From contig JAKCCV010000003.1 in the NCBI GenBank assembly GCA_021838785.1, positions 144,001-208,000 of the forward strand: a stretch of DNA of 64,000 bases, in the 5' to 3' direction. Position numbers and translations under genes: made by a program. This document shows, one piece after another, positions 25,921-34,650 of this stretch (position 1 is its first letter; each line of letters starts with the position of its first letter). The notes beneath the pieces were generated by a model that had not been told where the DNA came from, searched no databases, and saw only the letters and a list, made by a program, of their open reading frames with translations. The stretch comes from Acidobacteriota bacterium (GTDB taxonomy: Bacteria > Acidobacteriota > Terriglobia > UBA7540).

Positions 25921-26626
25921 CGGATCGTTCCCTTTTTCTCAACTCGCCGAGGGCGTGACAGGCCGCCTGCTGCTCGGCGGCTTTTTTGCTGCTGCCTTGG
26001 CCGCGCGCCGTCAGCGTTTCATCCACTCGAACCTCGACCACAAAAATCTTCTGGTGTTCGAGCCCGGATTCCTCCACCACCTTGTATTCCGCTGGGCCAC
26101 GACGACGCGCTTGCAAGTACTCTTGCAAGACCCCTTTGTAATTCGTCGGGGCCAGGTTGGTGACTGCCTGCTCCAAATCCCTTGGGAGGATCCAATTCTC
26201 GACCAAGGCGCGGGCCGAATCGAGACCGCCGTCACAGTAAACGGCGGCAACCAGCGCCTCTACCGCATCCACCAGAATGCCGGATTTCTCCCGCCCACCG
26301 GTTCGCTCCTCGGCCGGTCCAAGGCGTAAATACTGTCCCAAGTTGAGGAGCGTTGCCACTCGCGCCAGGTGGGGCGCGGAAACCAAATTGGCCCTCACCT
26401 GCGAGAGTTCTCCCTCATCAAAGTGAGGAAACGTGCGGACCAGGTGGGTGGTCACCACAAAATTCAGGACCGCGTCGCCCAGAAACTCCATCAACTGGTT
26501 GTCGCGTCCGCCGCGCGCCCGCTCCTGAACGTGGGAAGAATGCGTCAGAGCTTCTTGGAGCAACTCCGGATTTCGAAAGCGGTACGCGATCCGATCTTGC
26601 AACTCCGCAAGCGAGGCTTCGGCCAT
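25913..26626 (-). CDS. rnc: ribonuclease III
   Basis: RNase III cuts double-stranded RNA in rRNA and mRNA maturation. The 237-aa protein carries the catalytic domain with NQLMEFLGDAVLNFVV (acidic Mg-binding residues), SQVRANLVSAPHLARVA and GILVDAVEALVAAVYCDGG, whose DxxEA pattern is the second metal cluster. The dsRNA-binding domain occupies about residues 158-228 (NYKGVLQEYLQARRRGPAEY, then FVVEVRVD and GQGSSKKAAEQQAACHAL). Length is typical. It is first in the rnc-lepB-asmA cluster. Confidence 0.95.
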   Translation of the reverse strand: MAEASLAELQDRIAYRFRNPELLQEALTHSSHVQERARGGRDNQLMEFLGDAVLNFVVTTHLVRTFPHFDEGELSQVRANLVSAPHLARVATLLNLGQYLRLGPAEERTGGREKSGILVDAVEALVAAVYCDGGLDSARALVENWILPRDLEQAVTNLAPTNYKGVLQEYLQARRRGPAEYKVVEESGLEHQKIFVVEVRVDETLTARGQGSSKKAAEQQAACHALGELRKRERSGD

Positions 26627-26724
26627 ATCCTCTCGAGCTGGTCCGACTCCAAAGGGCCGCGCCGACCTTCTCCGCGCTCGCCGACCGCAGGTTTTGCGGC
26701 GGCCGCGCGGCAGAGATTAGAAAC

Positions 26725-27801
26725 TTACGGCTTCGTGGAGGGGGCGGGGCTGGCGGGCTTTTGCGCCTTCAGTCGTTGAATTTGCTGTTGCGCCATCGTT
26801 TGGATGGGGCTGCCTTGCGCGGCCTGAGCGGCTTTCGTGAAAGCGTCAATGGCTTGGGGAGTTTTGCCTTCCGCCTCATACACTTCAGCCAGCCGATAGT
26901 AATCCGCAGGATTCGGGGTCGGCTCCGCGTTGACCGCGTTCAGATAATATTTCTCCGCCTTCGCAAGCTCTTGCGGGTCGGGCCCTGTCAGGCCCATTTC
27001 TGCCCTCTGGAAATACACCAATCCCAGCGCCGCATAAACGCCGCTTGCCACCGCCGCCTTGCGATTGGCGTAGGCAGCCGGCGTCTCATTGGGTTCTTGG
27101 GGAAGCTGGCTGATGATTTGCAGAGCTTCCTTGTCATCCTGTTCCGCTTCGTTCAGTCTTTGGACCTTATCCACATCGCTGCCTTGCAACTCCTGCGGTT
27201 GCGGAAGGACGGACCCCACAATCATCAGGCTGAGCAGATTGTTCGGCTTTAATTTGAGGCTCATCTCACCGTATTTCACCGTGTCATCGGCGTCGTTCTT
27301 CTGCTGATAAGCGTTGGCCTCAAATGCATAGACAAAGGTCAGCAGGGGGCTGTTGGGATATTTGGTCGCAAAGGCATTGGCCAACTGAATTTGACGGTCC
27401 GGGTCGAGCTCATGTTCAATCGCCTGGAAGGCTTGAGTTTCTGCAGGAGAGATCGTGGGGCCGGCGGGCTTATTCGTTTTGGCAGCTCGCGCCGTGGGTC
27501 CTAAATTCTGAATGGTCGTGATCAATTCCGGCGTTGCGCCCGCCTTCTTCAGCGCCTTTGCAATCGCGGGGGTTACGTCAAACGCCACGCCCCGCGCATT
27601 TAACTCCGACGTGATTCTGTCCAGATGCTTTTTATTATGTTTGACCAGCGCAATCACTTGCTTTTCCGTCAGGGGGGCCTGGGCCAGCGCGGGCGCCGAT
27701 GCGCCTTGCGGCGCCAATGCCAAGGCTGACATCTGACGGGCGCCGACCATGCCGACCGCCAACAGTGCTGTGAGCAAACCCATCCTCAAAGCTTGTTTCA
27801 T
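26725..27801 (-). CDS. secreted tetratricopeptide-repeat protein
   Basis: A 358-aa protein with an N-terminal signal peptide (MKQALRMGLLTALLAVGMVGA...ALA). Residues about 45-95 form a small helical domain (LTEKQVIALVKHNKKHLDRI...AIAKALKKAGATPELITTIQ), a motif often found in acidobacterial exported proteins. From about 120 there are TPR-like helices: RQIQLANAFATKYPNSPLL, YGEMSLKLKPNNLLSLM, AKAEKYYLNAVNAEP and DYYRLAEVYEAEGKTPQAID. The C-terminus is Ala/Pro/Lys-rich. TPR proteins scaffold complexes; no partner is evident. It is separated from rnc by about 100 nt. Confidence 0.8.
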   Translation of the reverse strand: MKQALRMGLLTALLAVGMVGARQMSALALAPQGASAPALAQAPLTEKQVIALVKHNKKHLDRITSELNARGVAFDVTPAIAKALKKAGATPELITTIQNLGPTARAAKTNKPAGPTISPAETQAFQAIEHELDPDRQIQLANAFATKYPNSPLLTFVYAFEANAYQQKNDADDTVKYGEMSLKLKPNNLLSLMIVGSVLPQPQELQGSDVDKVQRLNEAEQDDKEALQIISQLPQEPNETPAAYANRKAAVASGVYAALGLVYFQRAEMGLTGPDPQELAKAEKYYLNAVNAEPTPNPADYYRLAEVYEAEGKTPQAIDAFTKAAQAAQGSPIQTMAQQQIQRLKAQKPASPAPSTKP

Positions 27802-28001
27802 ACGGCTATCTCTCCGCTAAATTGGAATCCGCCTCGATTTGAGCGTACAAGAAAGGTTGGAAGGTGTCAATTGCCACCCTTGGGCCGCCGGCTCTCAAAC
27901 TTTAGAATGGCCTGGCGCATTTCCGTAACTCGCCGTGCCGGATGTTGGGTCCGGAATGGTAGAATGACGCTCTTGATTTGGCGAGTCGCAGAAAGCCGAC
28001 G

Positions 28002-28694
28002 ATGGCAGCGAGCATTCAGGAAAATATCGAGCGGGTGCGCGAACGGATGGCGGCGGCGTGTCGTCGCGCCGGACACGCGCCCGAAAGCGTGCGACTGGTG
28101 GCAGCCAGCAAGACGGTGGCGGCGGAACGGCTGCGCGAGGCTTACCTTGCCGGAATTCGAGACTTCGGCGAGAATCGCGCCCAGGAGGCGGCCTCGAAGC
28201 GCGCGGCGCTGGCGGATCTTCCGATCGTATGGCACATGATCGGGCACGTACAGAGCAATAAAGCGCGTCTAGTGAGCGGGCTGTTCGATTGGGTTCATTC
28301 GCTGGATTCGGAGCGATTGGCCGAAAAGCTGGATCGCACCCGCCGCGGGCCAGCGAAGATGGCGGTGCTCATCGAGGTTCATCTGGCAGAAGAAACCACG
28401 AAATCCGGCGTTCGCCCGGCCGACGTGCCCCGCCTGGCGGAGGCGCTAGCTCGGCGCGAGGGGTTGGCGTTGCGCGGCTTGATGGCTGTTCCTCCGTTGT
28501 TTCAAAACCCCGAGGATGCCCGACCCTATTTTCGCCGCCTGCGCGAACTGGCGCGGCAGGTTGAAGGGATGGGGCTTGCGGGCGTTTCCATGACCGAGCT
28601 TTCGATGGGCATGAGTCACGATTTTGAAATTGCCATCGAGGAAGGCGCGACCATCATCCGAATCGGGACTGCGATTTTTGGCCCCCGCTCATGA
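28002..28694 (+). CDS. yggS: YggS-family PLP homeostasis protein
   Basis: A 230-aa alanine-racemase-fold protein of the YggS/PLPBP family, which binds pyridoxal phosphate and keeps its levels balanced without known catalysis. The PLP lysine is in [14 protein letters not shown], followed by [40 protein letters not shown], and the C-terminal [31 protein letters not shown] with the phosphate-binding SMGMSxD and RxGxxxFG. ATG 28002 is preferred over an upstream TTG at 27978. It begins an operon with yggU and a transporter, joined by 4-nt overlaps. A TAGAAT at 27960 may be its -10 box. Confidence 0.94.
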   Translation: MAASIQENIERVRERMAAACRRAGHAPESVRLVAASKTVAAERLREAYLAGIRDFGENRAQEAASKRAALADLPIVWHMIGHVQSNKARLVSGLFDWVHSLDSERLAEKLDRTRRGPAKMAVLIEVHLAEETTKSGVRPADVPRLAEALARREGLALRGLMAVPPLFQNPEDARPYFRRLRELARQVEGMGLAGVSMTELSMGMSHDFEIAIEEGATIIRIGTAIFGPRS

Positions 28695-29095
28695 GCCATT
28701 CGTTTCAAGGAAAAAGCCCGACAACATCTTACGCAGAACAGATGCCGGAACCGCGCCCACCCTTCTCCACGGCTAAGCTCCGCCTGAACAACGAAAAGAT
28801 CCGTTTCTGGCTGCGCGTCAAGCCGCGAGCTTCACGGGAAGCGCTGACGGTTGAGCCTTCCGGCGAGCTTTGCCTCAGCCTGCACGCGCCGCCAACCGAG
28901 GGCGCGGCGAACGCCGCGTGCATCGAGTTTTTAGCGCGCTGGCTGCATCTGCCGAAATCGGCCATCGAGATTGAGCGCGGCGCCCATTCGCGCCGAAAGC
29001 TCATTGGCGTGCGCGTGGACGAATCGGCCGCCCGCCAGCTCCGCAGCTTCATCGGCTCTGAAAAACAAATTCCCCCAAATCGGAGCCGGCAATGA
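28691..29095 (+). CDS. DUF167 (YggU) family protein
   Basis: A 134-aa protein. From residue 36 it shows the DUF167/YggU pattern IRFWLRVKPRASREAL, LCLSLHAPPTEGAANAACIEFLARWL and IEIERGAHSRRKLIGV. The first 35 residues are an unconserved extension, so a later start is possible, but the ATGA overlap with yggS supports translation from 28691. yggS-yggU adjacency is seen in many bacteria. Function is unknown. Its stop overlaps the next start (ATGA). Confidence 0.88.
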   Translation: MSHSFQGKSPTTSYAEQMPEPRPPFSTAKLRLNNEKIRFWLRVKPRASREALTVEPSGELCLSLHAPPTEGAANAACIEFLARWLHLPKSAIEIERGAHSRRKLIGVRVDESAARQLRSFIGSEKQIPPNRSRQ

Positions 29096-30375
29096 GCTTC
29101 CGTCAGAGGCTGGCTGAGATTCGCGCGGGATTTCTGCGCTCGTTTTGGATTGCTAACCTCACCGAGCTATTTGAGCGATTGGCGTACTACGCTACGACGG
29201 CAGTGCTGGCCGTCTATCTTACCGAGCGGCTGCATTTCTCCAAAGAATTAACCGGCTGGATGATGGGCATCTTCGGTTTTGTCGTGTGGTTCCTGCCGGT
29301 GCTGGGGGGAACGCTGGCGGACCGCTTCGGTTTCCGGCGGGCGCTGATGTTCGCCTACCTCGTAATGACCGTGGGCTATTTTCTCCTCGGCTCGCTCACC
29401 GCACCGTGGATGGAAGCCCCGCGGAGATGGTTGGGTGACCGTTGGCTGGTGCTGGCGATTCTCATGATTCCGGCGCTCGGCCCGGCGGTGGTTAAACCGT
29501 GCGTCGCCGGAACCACGGCGCGGGCCTCGGCGGAGAACGTTCGATCCATCGGCTACTCCATTTATTACACAGTCGTGAACGTCGGCGGGTTGCTGGGACC
29601 GATGGTGGCCTACTTGGTGCGAAAGCCCCTGGGCTGGGGGATGGCGAGTGTCTTTCGCGTCTCCGCGTTGAGTGTCTTCTTGATGTTCTGCGGGACGTGG
29701 ATCTTCTTTCGCGAGCCCCGTCAGCCGGGTGAGGCGCAAGTTTCGAGCGCCCGCGAGGCTCTTCGCAACATGCTGGTCGTCTTGGCCAACTTCCGCTTTG
29801 TCCTTTTCCTGCTGATTTTCTCGAGCTTTTGGGTTGTTTTTTGGCAAGAGTTTATCTCCGCGCCCTTGTTTCTGCGCAGTTTTGTCAATCCCCACGCCAA
29901 CTTCGATCTGCTGTTGTCCGTGGACCCTTTCATCGTCATATGTTTTCAGATTCTGGTCAGTTTTCTGACGCGGCGCATCCCGACCTTTCCGGCCATGACG
30001 CTGGGATTGCTCATTTCCAGCCTGGCGTGGCTGGTGGTGGCTTTTCATCCGACGACGGCGGGAATGGTTGCCGCCTTCGTGGTGCTGGCGCTCGGCGAAA
30101 TCACCCAGTCACCGCGCTTTTACGAATATGTCTCTCGGCTAGCGCCGTCCGGCCAACAAGGCCTTTATATGGGTTATGCTTTCTTGCCCGTGGCGATTGG
30201 CTATTTCATCGCCGGGCCGCTGGGCGGTTACCTGCTCCACACCTTTGGCGACGTTCTGCATCGCCCGCAACAGATGTGGTGGGTTGTGACAGGCGTGGGC
30301 GTGGTGGGCGCCGGGCTGATGGTGATTTACGACCGGTTCGTGAAGCCGCCGGAGAACTCACCGAGGCCCAGTTGA
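29092..30375 (+). CDS. POT/MFS-type transporter
   Basis: A 427-aa protein with about 12 membrane helices. The first helices read SFWIANLTELFERLAYYATT and AVLAVYLTERL, resembling the ExxERxxYY pattern of proton-dependent oligopeptide transporters (POT/PTR). GGTLADRFGFRRALM is the MFS motif A after helix 2. The substrate may be peptides, but the 427-aa length is short for POT and this is not certain. It is third in the yggS-yggU operon, linked by a 4-nt overlap. Confidence 0.82.
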   Translation: MSFRQRLAEIRAGFLRSFWIANLTELFERLAYYATTAVLAVYLTERLHFSKELTGWMMGIFGFVVWFLPVLGGTLADRFGFRRALMFAYLVMTVGYFLLGSLTAPWMEAPRRWLGDRWLVLAILMIPALGPAVVKPCVAGTTARASAENVRSIGYSIYYTVVNVGGLLGPMVAYLVRKPLGWGMASVFRVSALSVFLMFCGTWIFFREPRQPGEAQVSSAREALRNMLVVLANFRFVLFLLIFSSFWVVFWQEFISAPLFLRSFVNPHANFDLLLSVDPFIVICFQILVSFLTRRIPTFPAMTLGLLISSLAWLVVAFHPTTAGMVAAFVVLALGEITQSPRFYEYVSRLAPSGQQGLYMGYAFLPVAIGYFIAGPLGGYLLHTFGDVLHRPQQMWWVVTGVGVVGAGLMVIYDRFVKPPENSPRPS

Positions 30376-30505
30376 CCGGCGATGAGCGGGGGCGTCAGCC
30401 CTGTCAACCCGGCCTCCGAGCCGTCAGCTGTCCGGCGGCTTGACGCTTCCCCCGGCCATTCGCAAAACCGTCGCCCTTGCCGGCGGTAATGAGGAGAATG
30501 CTCGC

Positions 30506-31699
30506 ATGACCGATAGCTTCGACTGCACGGCTATTCAAAAGACGCTTGCCGAAGCCCAACTGGACGGCTGGCTGTTTTACGATCATCACTTCCGCGATCC
30601 GATTGCCTATCGCGTGCTGAAGGTTCATCCGCCCATCTGCACGCGACGGTGGTATTACCTGATTCCGACGGCCGGTCAGCCGTCGAAGTTGGTGCATCGC
30701 ATCGAGCGCGAGAGTCTGGAGGGCTTGCCCGGCACGCGGCGCCTCTACTCATCCTGGATGGAGCAACGAGACCAATTGAAGCGCATGTTGGAAGGAAAAC
30801 GGCGCGTGGCCATGCAATATTCCCCGCTCAATGACATCCCGTACGTGGGGTTGGTGGACGCTGGCACGGTGGAGTTGGTTCGTTCTCTGGGCGTGGAAGT
30901 TGTTTCCTCGGCGGACTTGGTGCAGTTGTTTGAGGCCCACTGGTCCGCCGAAGCCTTGGCCAGCCATTTGGAAGCCGGCCAAGTAGTTCACGCCGCCGTC
31001 CGCCGCGCCTTTGCAGCGATTCGTGAGGCGGCGCGCGCCGGAAACGAGTTGAGCGAATATGCCGTGCAGCAGGAGATTCTGCAATTTTTCGCCGACCACG
31101 GCGTGATGACCGATGAACCTCCCATCGTGGCCGCGAACGCTCACAGCGCCAACCCGCATTATGTTCCCACCGCCAAGGCCAGCAGCCCCATTCGAGCCAA
31201 GGATTTTGTTCTTTTGGACGTGTGGGGCAAACTTCGAAAGCCCGGCTCCGTCTATTTCGACATCACGTGGACCGGCTATGTGGGGGAAGCGGTGCCGCAA
31301 GTTTACCAGGATATTTTCGATCTGGTGCGCGAGGCGCGCGACGCGGCCATCGCGCGGGTGCAGGAGGCGTTGAGCGCGGGCCGTGAGTTGCGCGGTTATG
31401 AAGTGGATGATGCGGCGCGCCAAGTGATCGCCAAAGCGGGCTACGCCAACTATTTTGTCCATCGCACGGGTCACTCGCTCGGCGAGGAGGTTCACGGCAA
31501 CGGAGCCAACATGGACAATTATGAGTCGCACGACACCCGTCAAGTGCTGCCGGGGACGTGCTTCTCCATCGAGCCGGGCATTTATCTGGAACAGTTTGGC
31601 GTGCGGAGCGAGGTCAATGTTTACGCGGAACCTAACCGGGCGCGCGTCACCGGCGAAATCCAGCAAGCGGTGGTTCCCATTCTTGCCGCTGAATCCTGA
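30506..31699 (+). CDS. M24-family Xaa-Pro-type aminopeptidase
   Basis: A 397-aa metallopeptidase of family M24 with a creatinase-like N-terminal domain (residues 1-160) and a pita-bread catalytic domain. Metal ligands are visible: Asp in DFVLLDVWGK, Asp in FDITWTGYVG, His in HRTGHSLGEEVHGNG, Glu in CFSIEPGIYL and Glu in GVRSEVNVYA. Members cleave the N-terminal residue before proline or act on related dipeptides. GAGGAGA 9 nt before ATG 30506 fixes the start. The neighbouring peptide-type transporter makes a peptide-use role plausible. Confidence 0.9.
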   Translation: MTDSFDCTAIQKTLAEAQLDGWLFYDHHFRDPIAYRVLKVHPPICTRRWYYLIPTAGQPSKLVHRIERESLEGLPGTRRLYSSWMEQRDQLKRMLEGKRRVAMQYSPLNDIPYVGLVDAGTVELVRSLGVEVVSSADLVQLFEAHWSAEALASHLEAGQVVHAAVRRAFAAIREAARAGNELSEYAVQQEILQFFADHGVMTDEPPIVAANAHSANPHYVPTAKASSPIRAKDFVLLDVWGKLRKPGSVYFDITWTGYVGEAVPQVYQDIFDLVREARDAAIARVQEALSAGRELRGYEVDDAARQVIAKAGYANYFVHRTGHSLGEEVHGNGANMDNYESHDTRQVLPGTCFSIEPGIYLEQFGVRSEVNVYAEPNRARVTGEIQQAVVPILAAES

Positions 31700-31777
31700 A
31701 TTATGCTAGCGTCAAGCTTTTGGGAATTCCGGCGGCGCATCGCCTCTCCGCCGACGACCCGAGGCTGATAAGTTCTT

Positions 31778-32200
31778 ATGCCCAAAAAAGAATTGGAAGT
31801 GAAAGCGGCCAGCCCGGCGTCTGCGGCCCACCCGCCGGCGGGAAGATTGATCGGGTTGTGCGTCGCAGCGTGGCTGATTCCGGGGCTTGGACACCTTGTC
31901 CTCGGCCGACGCGGGCGGGCGGCCATCCTTTTTCTGTCCATTCTGACCATGTTCATCCTGGGGTTGGCAATGAAGGGAGAGTTTTTCACATCCGGCGCCG
32001 GGTCACTGCTTTCAACGCTGGGCCACTACGGAGAACTTTCGGTAGGCGTGGCCATGCCCATCGCGCGATTTTTCGGTTATCACGGCAACCCGCTTTTCGT
32101 GAGTTCAGATTATGGAACGGCTTTTTTGGTGACCGCCGGCATGTTGAACATTCTGTGCATCCTTGACGTTTACGACATTGCCATGGGGAGGAAAAAATGA
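31778..32200 (+). CDS. small membrane protein of unknown function
   Basis: A 140-aa protein with three to four hydrophobic segments (LIGLCVAAWLIPGLGHLVLG, AAILFLSILTMFILGLAM, and TAFLVTAGMLNILCILDVYDI). The PGLGHxxxGRRGRA pattern resembles TM2/DUF5683-like and DUF6677-like small membrane proteins; I place it there only loosely. The gene is followed 7 nt later by another small membrane protein, so the two are likely coexpressed. Function unknown. Confidence 0.72.
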   Translation: MPKKELEVKAASPASAAHPPAGRLIGLCVAAWLIPGLGHLVLGRRGRAAILFLSILTMFILGLAMKGEFFTSGAGSLLSTLGHYGELSVGVAMPIARFFGYHGNPLFVSSDYGTAFLVTAGMLNILCILDVYDIAMGRKK

Positions 32201-32207
32201 GGGCTGA

Positions 32208-32435
32208 GTGGCAGCTTGGCTCGCCAACCTCCGCCACGGCGTCCTCAACTCATTAGTTATGGCGATTGCCCACTTCAACGCGCTGCTCCTTTTTGCCTTC
32301 TTCGTGTCGGTGGTGTTTGCGGTGCTGAGCAAGGACACGCCGCGCGAGCGGCTGATCTACGGACTGAAAGTCTTTCTCGCCTTTGTCGGCGTGGCCTTGG
32401 CCTTGGGTTGGCTGATGTACCCTTTTCCGCGGTAG
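32208..32435 (+). CDS. small two-helix membrane protein
   Basis: A 75-aa protein from GTG 32208 with two predicted membrane helices (FNALLLFAFFVSVVFAVL and GLKVFLAFVGVALALGWLMY) joined by a charged loop SKDTPRERLIY. An internal ATG at 32259 would give 58 aa and still include both helices. It follows the 140-aa membrane protein by 7 nt on the same strand. I do not recognise a family. Confidence 0.65.
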   Translation: MAAWLANLRHGVLNSLVMAIAHFNALLLFAFFVSVVFAVLSKDTPRERLIYGLKVFLAFVGVALALGWLMYPFPR

Positions 32436-32569
32436 GCGCTTCCGCGAACCCGTCGAGGCTATAACCCATCGTCGAGAGTCACGCAGCCGCGCCGTGATGC
32501 GAAGGTCCAGGGCGGCGCCGCCCGGCATGGCTGAGCGCCCCAAAGTGCCGGCTGAGGAGTTTTGCGGCT

Positions 32570-34573
32570 ATGGCTGACGGGCTGAACGCAGGGATTGATT
32601 TCGGCCGTGAAATCTGCGGAAACCTTGCCGCCGCGGAATCGCGCGAGTGGCTGGTCACCAATGGCCTGGGCGGGTTTGCCTCGGGCACCGTGGCGGGCTC
32701 GCTCACGCGGCGCTACCACGGCCTGTTGGTGGCGGCGCTTCAACCTCCGGTGGGACGTGCATTGCTGGTGGCCAAGGTGGATGAAACGGCGCGCTACGGG
32801 GAGGAAAACTTTTCTCTCGGAACCAACCGCTGGACGAGCGGCGCCAGCGACCCCCAAGGCTACCGCCTGATCGAAAGCTACGGCCTCGATGGAACCACAC
32901 CCGTTTGGACCTTCGCCTTGCGCCAGGCTCTTCTCGAGAAACGCGTGTGGATGGAGCAGGGCTCAAACACCACTTATCTTCGTTACCATTTGGCGCGAGG
33001 CGCGGAAACCCTCCATCTCGCGGTCAAGGTTCTGGTCAATTACCGGGATTACCACGCCACGACCCACGCGGGAAATTGGCAGATGCGAATTGAAGCCGTC
33101 CCTCACGGGATGCGCGTTACGGCGTTTCCAGGCGCTACGCCATTTTACTTGCTTTCGGCTGAGGCCCCGGCTGAGCCGGCCCACGATTGGTACCGCGACT
33201 TTGAGCTGCCCGCCGAGCAAGCGCGCGGCCTTGACCATGTGGAAGATCACCTCCATGCCGCCACGTTTCATGCCTCTCTCGCGCCCGGTCACTCGGTAAC
33301 TTTGGTGTTGACCACGGATGCGCCAGGGAGTCTCGATGGCCATGAGGCTCTTGCGCGCCAACGTTTGGCCGAGCAGCAGTGGCTTGAGCAATGGACGCAG
33401 GCTCACCCGACGCTGGCCGCTCGTGCTCCGCAATGGATTCGCCAATTGGTGCTGGCCGCTCATCAGTTCATTGTTCGCCGCAGCCTGCCCGAGGACCCCG
33501 ACGCTCGCTCGATAATCGCGGGCTATCATTGGTTCGGGGATTGGGGACGCGACACCATGGTGTCTCTGCCCGGGCTCACGCTCTGGGCGGGGCAGCCGGC
33601 GGTGGCGCGCAAAATTCTCCTTGCCTTCGGCCATTACGTGCAGGACGGCATGCTCCCGAACTGCTTCCCCGAGGGCAGCCAGCCGCCGCTGTACAACACG
33701 GTGGATGCAGCCCTCTGGTTTATTCTGGCGGCGGGAGAATATTTTGACTTCACAAAGGACACGGAATTTCTCCAGCTCCTTTATCCCGTCCTGCTGAACA
33801 TCGTCGCGCGTTACATCGAAGGAACACGTTACAACATTCATGTGGACCCGGCCGATGGGTTGCTTTATGCGGGCGCCGAAGGTGTGCAGCTCACGTGGAT
33901 GGACGCAAAAGTGGGGGATTGGGTAGTCACCCCGCGCATCGGCAAGCCCGTCGAGGTGAATGCGCTCTGGCTGAATGCCCTGGCAAGCATGGCGCGATTG
34001 GCCGCGAGCATCGGCCGGCCAGGAGACCGCTATGACCCGATGCTGGCGCGCGCCCGCCGGGGCTTCGCCCGCTTTTGGAACGAGCGTCTCGGCTGCTGTT
34101 TCGACGTGCTCGATGGGCCGCAGGGTGAAGACGCTTCGGTTCGGCCAAATCAAATTCTGGCGGTCTCGCTCCCGGAAACCGCGCTGACGGCTGAGCAACA
34201 GCGCGCGGTCGTGAAGGCTTGCGGGCGGCATCTGCTCACTTCGTTCGGCCTGCGGAGCCTTGCGGCGTCGAGCCCCGGGTATCGCGGCACTTACGGCGGG
34301 CCGCCGTCTGAGCGCGACGCCGCCTATCATCAGGGAACCGTGTGGGGTTGGCTGTTGGGGCCGTTTGCGGTGGCTTATTGGCGGGTCTATCATGATCGAG
34401 CCGCGGCGCTTTCGTTTCTTGAGCCGATGCGCAATCACCTGAAGGTGGCGGGCTTGGGCACGGCGAGCGAAATCTTCCAGCCCGAGCCGCCTTTTGAGCC
34501 TTGCGGAGCCATTGCCCAGGCCTGGACGGTTGCGGAAACCCTCCGCGCGTGGTCCGTCATTACCGCGGCCTGA
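32570..34573 (+). CDS. amylo-alpha-1,6-glucosidase (glycogen debranching enzyme, GH133 type)
   Basis: A 667-aa cytoplasmic enzyme that hydrolyses alpha-1,6 branches of glycogen. The N-terminal GDE_N domain (about 1-230) begins EWLVTNGLGGFASGTVAG and RRYHGLLVAAL, the family signature. The (alpha/alpha)6 catalytic half has IIAGYHWFGDWGRDTMVSLP, LPNCFPEGSQPPLYNTVDAA, LTWMDAKVGDWVVTPRIGK (with EVNALW after it) and DAAYHQGTVWGWLLGPF. Length fits single-activity bacterial and archaeal enzymes rather than the large eukaryotic bifunctional type. It is followed by the RNase P RNA gene. Confidence 0.93.
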   Translation: MADGLNAGIDFGREICGNLAAAESREWLVTNGLGGFASGTVAGSLTRRYHGLLVAALQPPVGRALLVAKVDETARYGEENFSLGTNRWTSGASDPQGYRLIESYGLDGTTPVWTFALRQALLEKRVWMEQGSNTTYLRYHLARGAETLHLAVKVLVNYRDYHATTHAGNWQMRIEAVPHGMRVTAFPGATPFYLLSAEAPAEPAHDWYRDFELPAEQARGLDHVEDHLHAATFHASLAPGHSVTLVLTTDAPGSLDGHEALARQRLAEQQWLEQWTQAHPTLAARAPQWIRQLVLAAHQFIVRRSLPEDPDARSIIAGYHWFGDWGRDTMVSLPGLTLWAGQPAVARKILLAFGHYVQDGMLPNCFPEGSQPPLYNTVDAALWFILAAGEYFDFTKDTEFLQLLYPVLLNIVARYIEGTRYNIHVDPADGLLYAGAEGVQLTWMDAKVGDWVVTPRIGKPVEVNALWLNALASMARLAASIGRPGDRYDPMLARARRGFARFWNERLGCCFDVLDGPQGEDASVRPNQILAVSLPETALTAEQQRAVVKACGRHLLTSFGLRSLAASSPGYRGTYGGPPSERDAAYHQGTVWGWLLGPFAVAYWRVYHDRAAALSFLEPMRNHLKVAGLGTASEIFQPEPPFEPCGAIAQAWTVAETLRAWSVITAA

Positions 34574-34614
34574 TCTCGAATTTCCCACCCAAGTCAGGCG
34601 TTGCTCCGACCCCT

Positions 34615-34644
34615 TTGACGTTAAGCTGTTGCGACGACTATCAT
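34615..34644 (+). promoter_or_regulatory. sigma70-type promoter of rnpB
   Basis: TTGACG (34615-34620) and TATCAT (34639-34644) are separated by 18 nt. The expected start of transcription, 7 nt downstream, coincides with the first base of the 5' strand of RNase P helix P1 at 34651. Confidence 0.7.
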
Positions 34645-34650
34645 AGTAGA

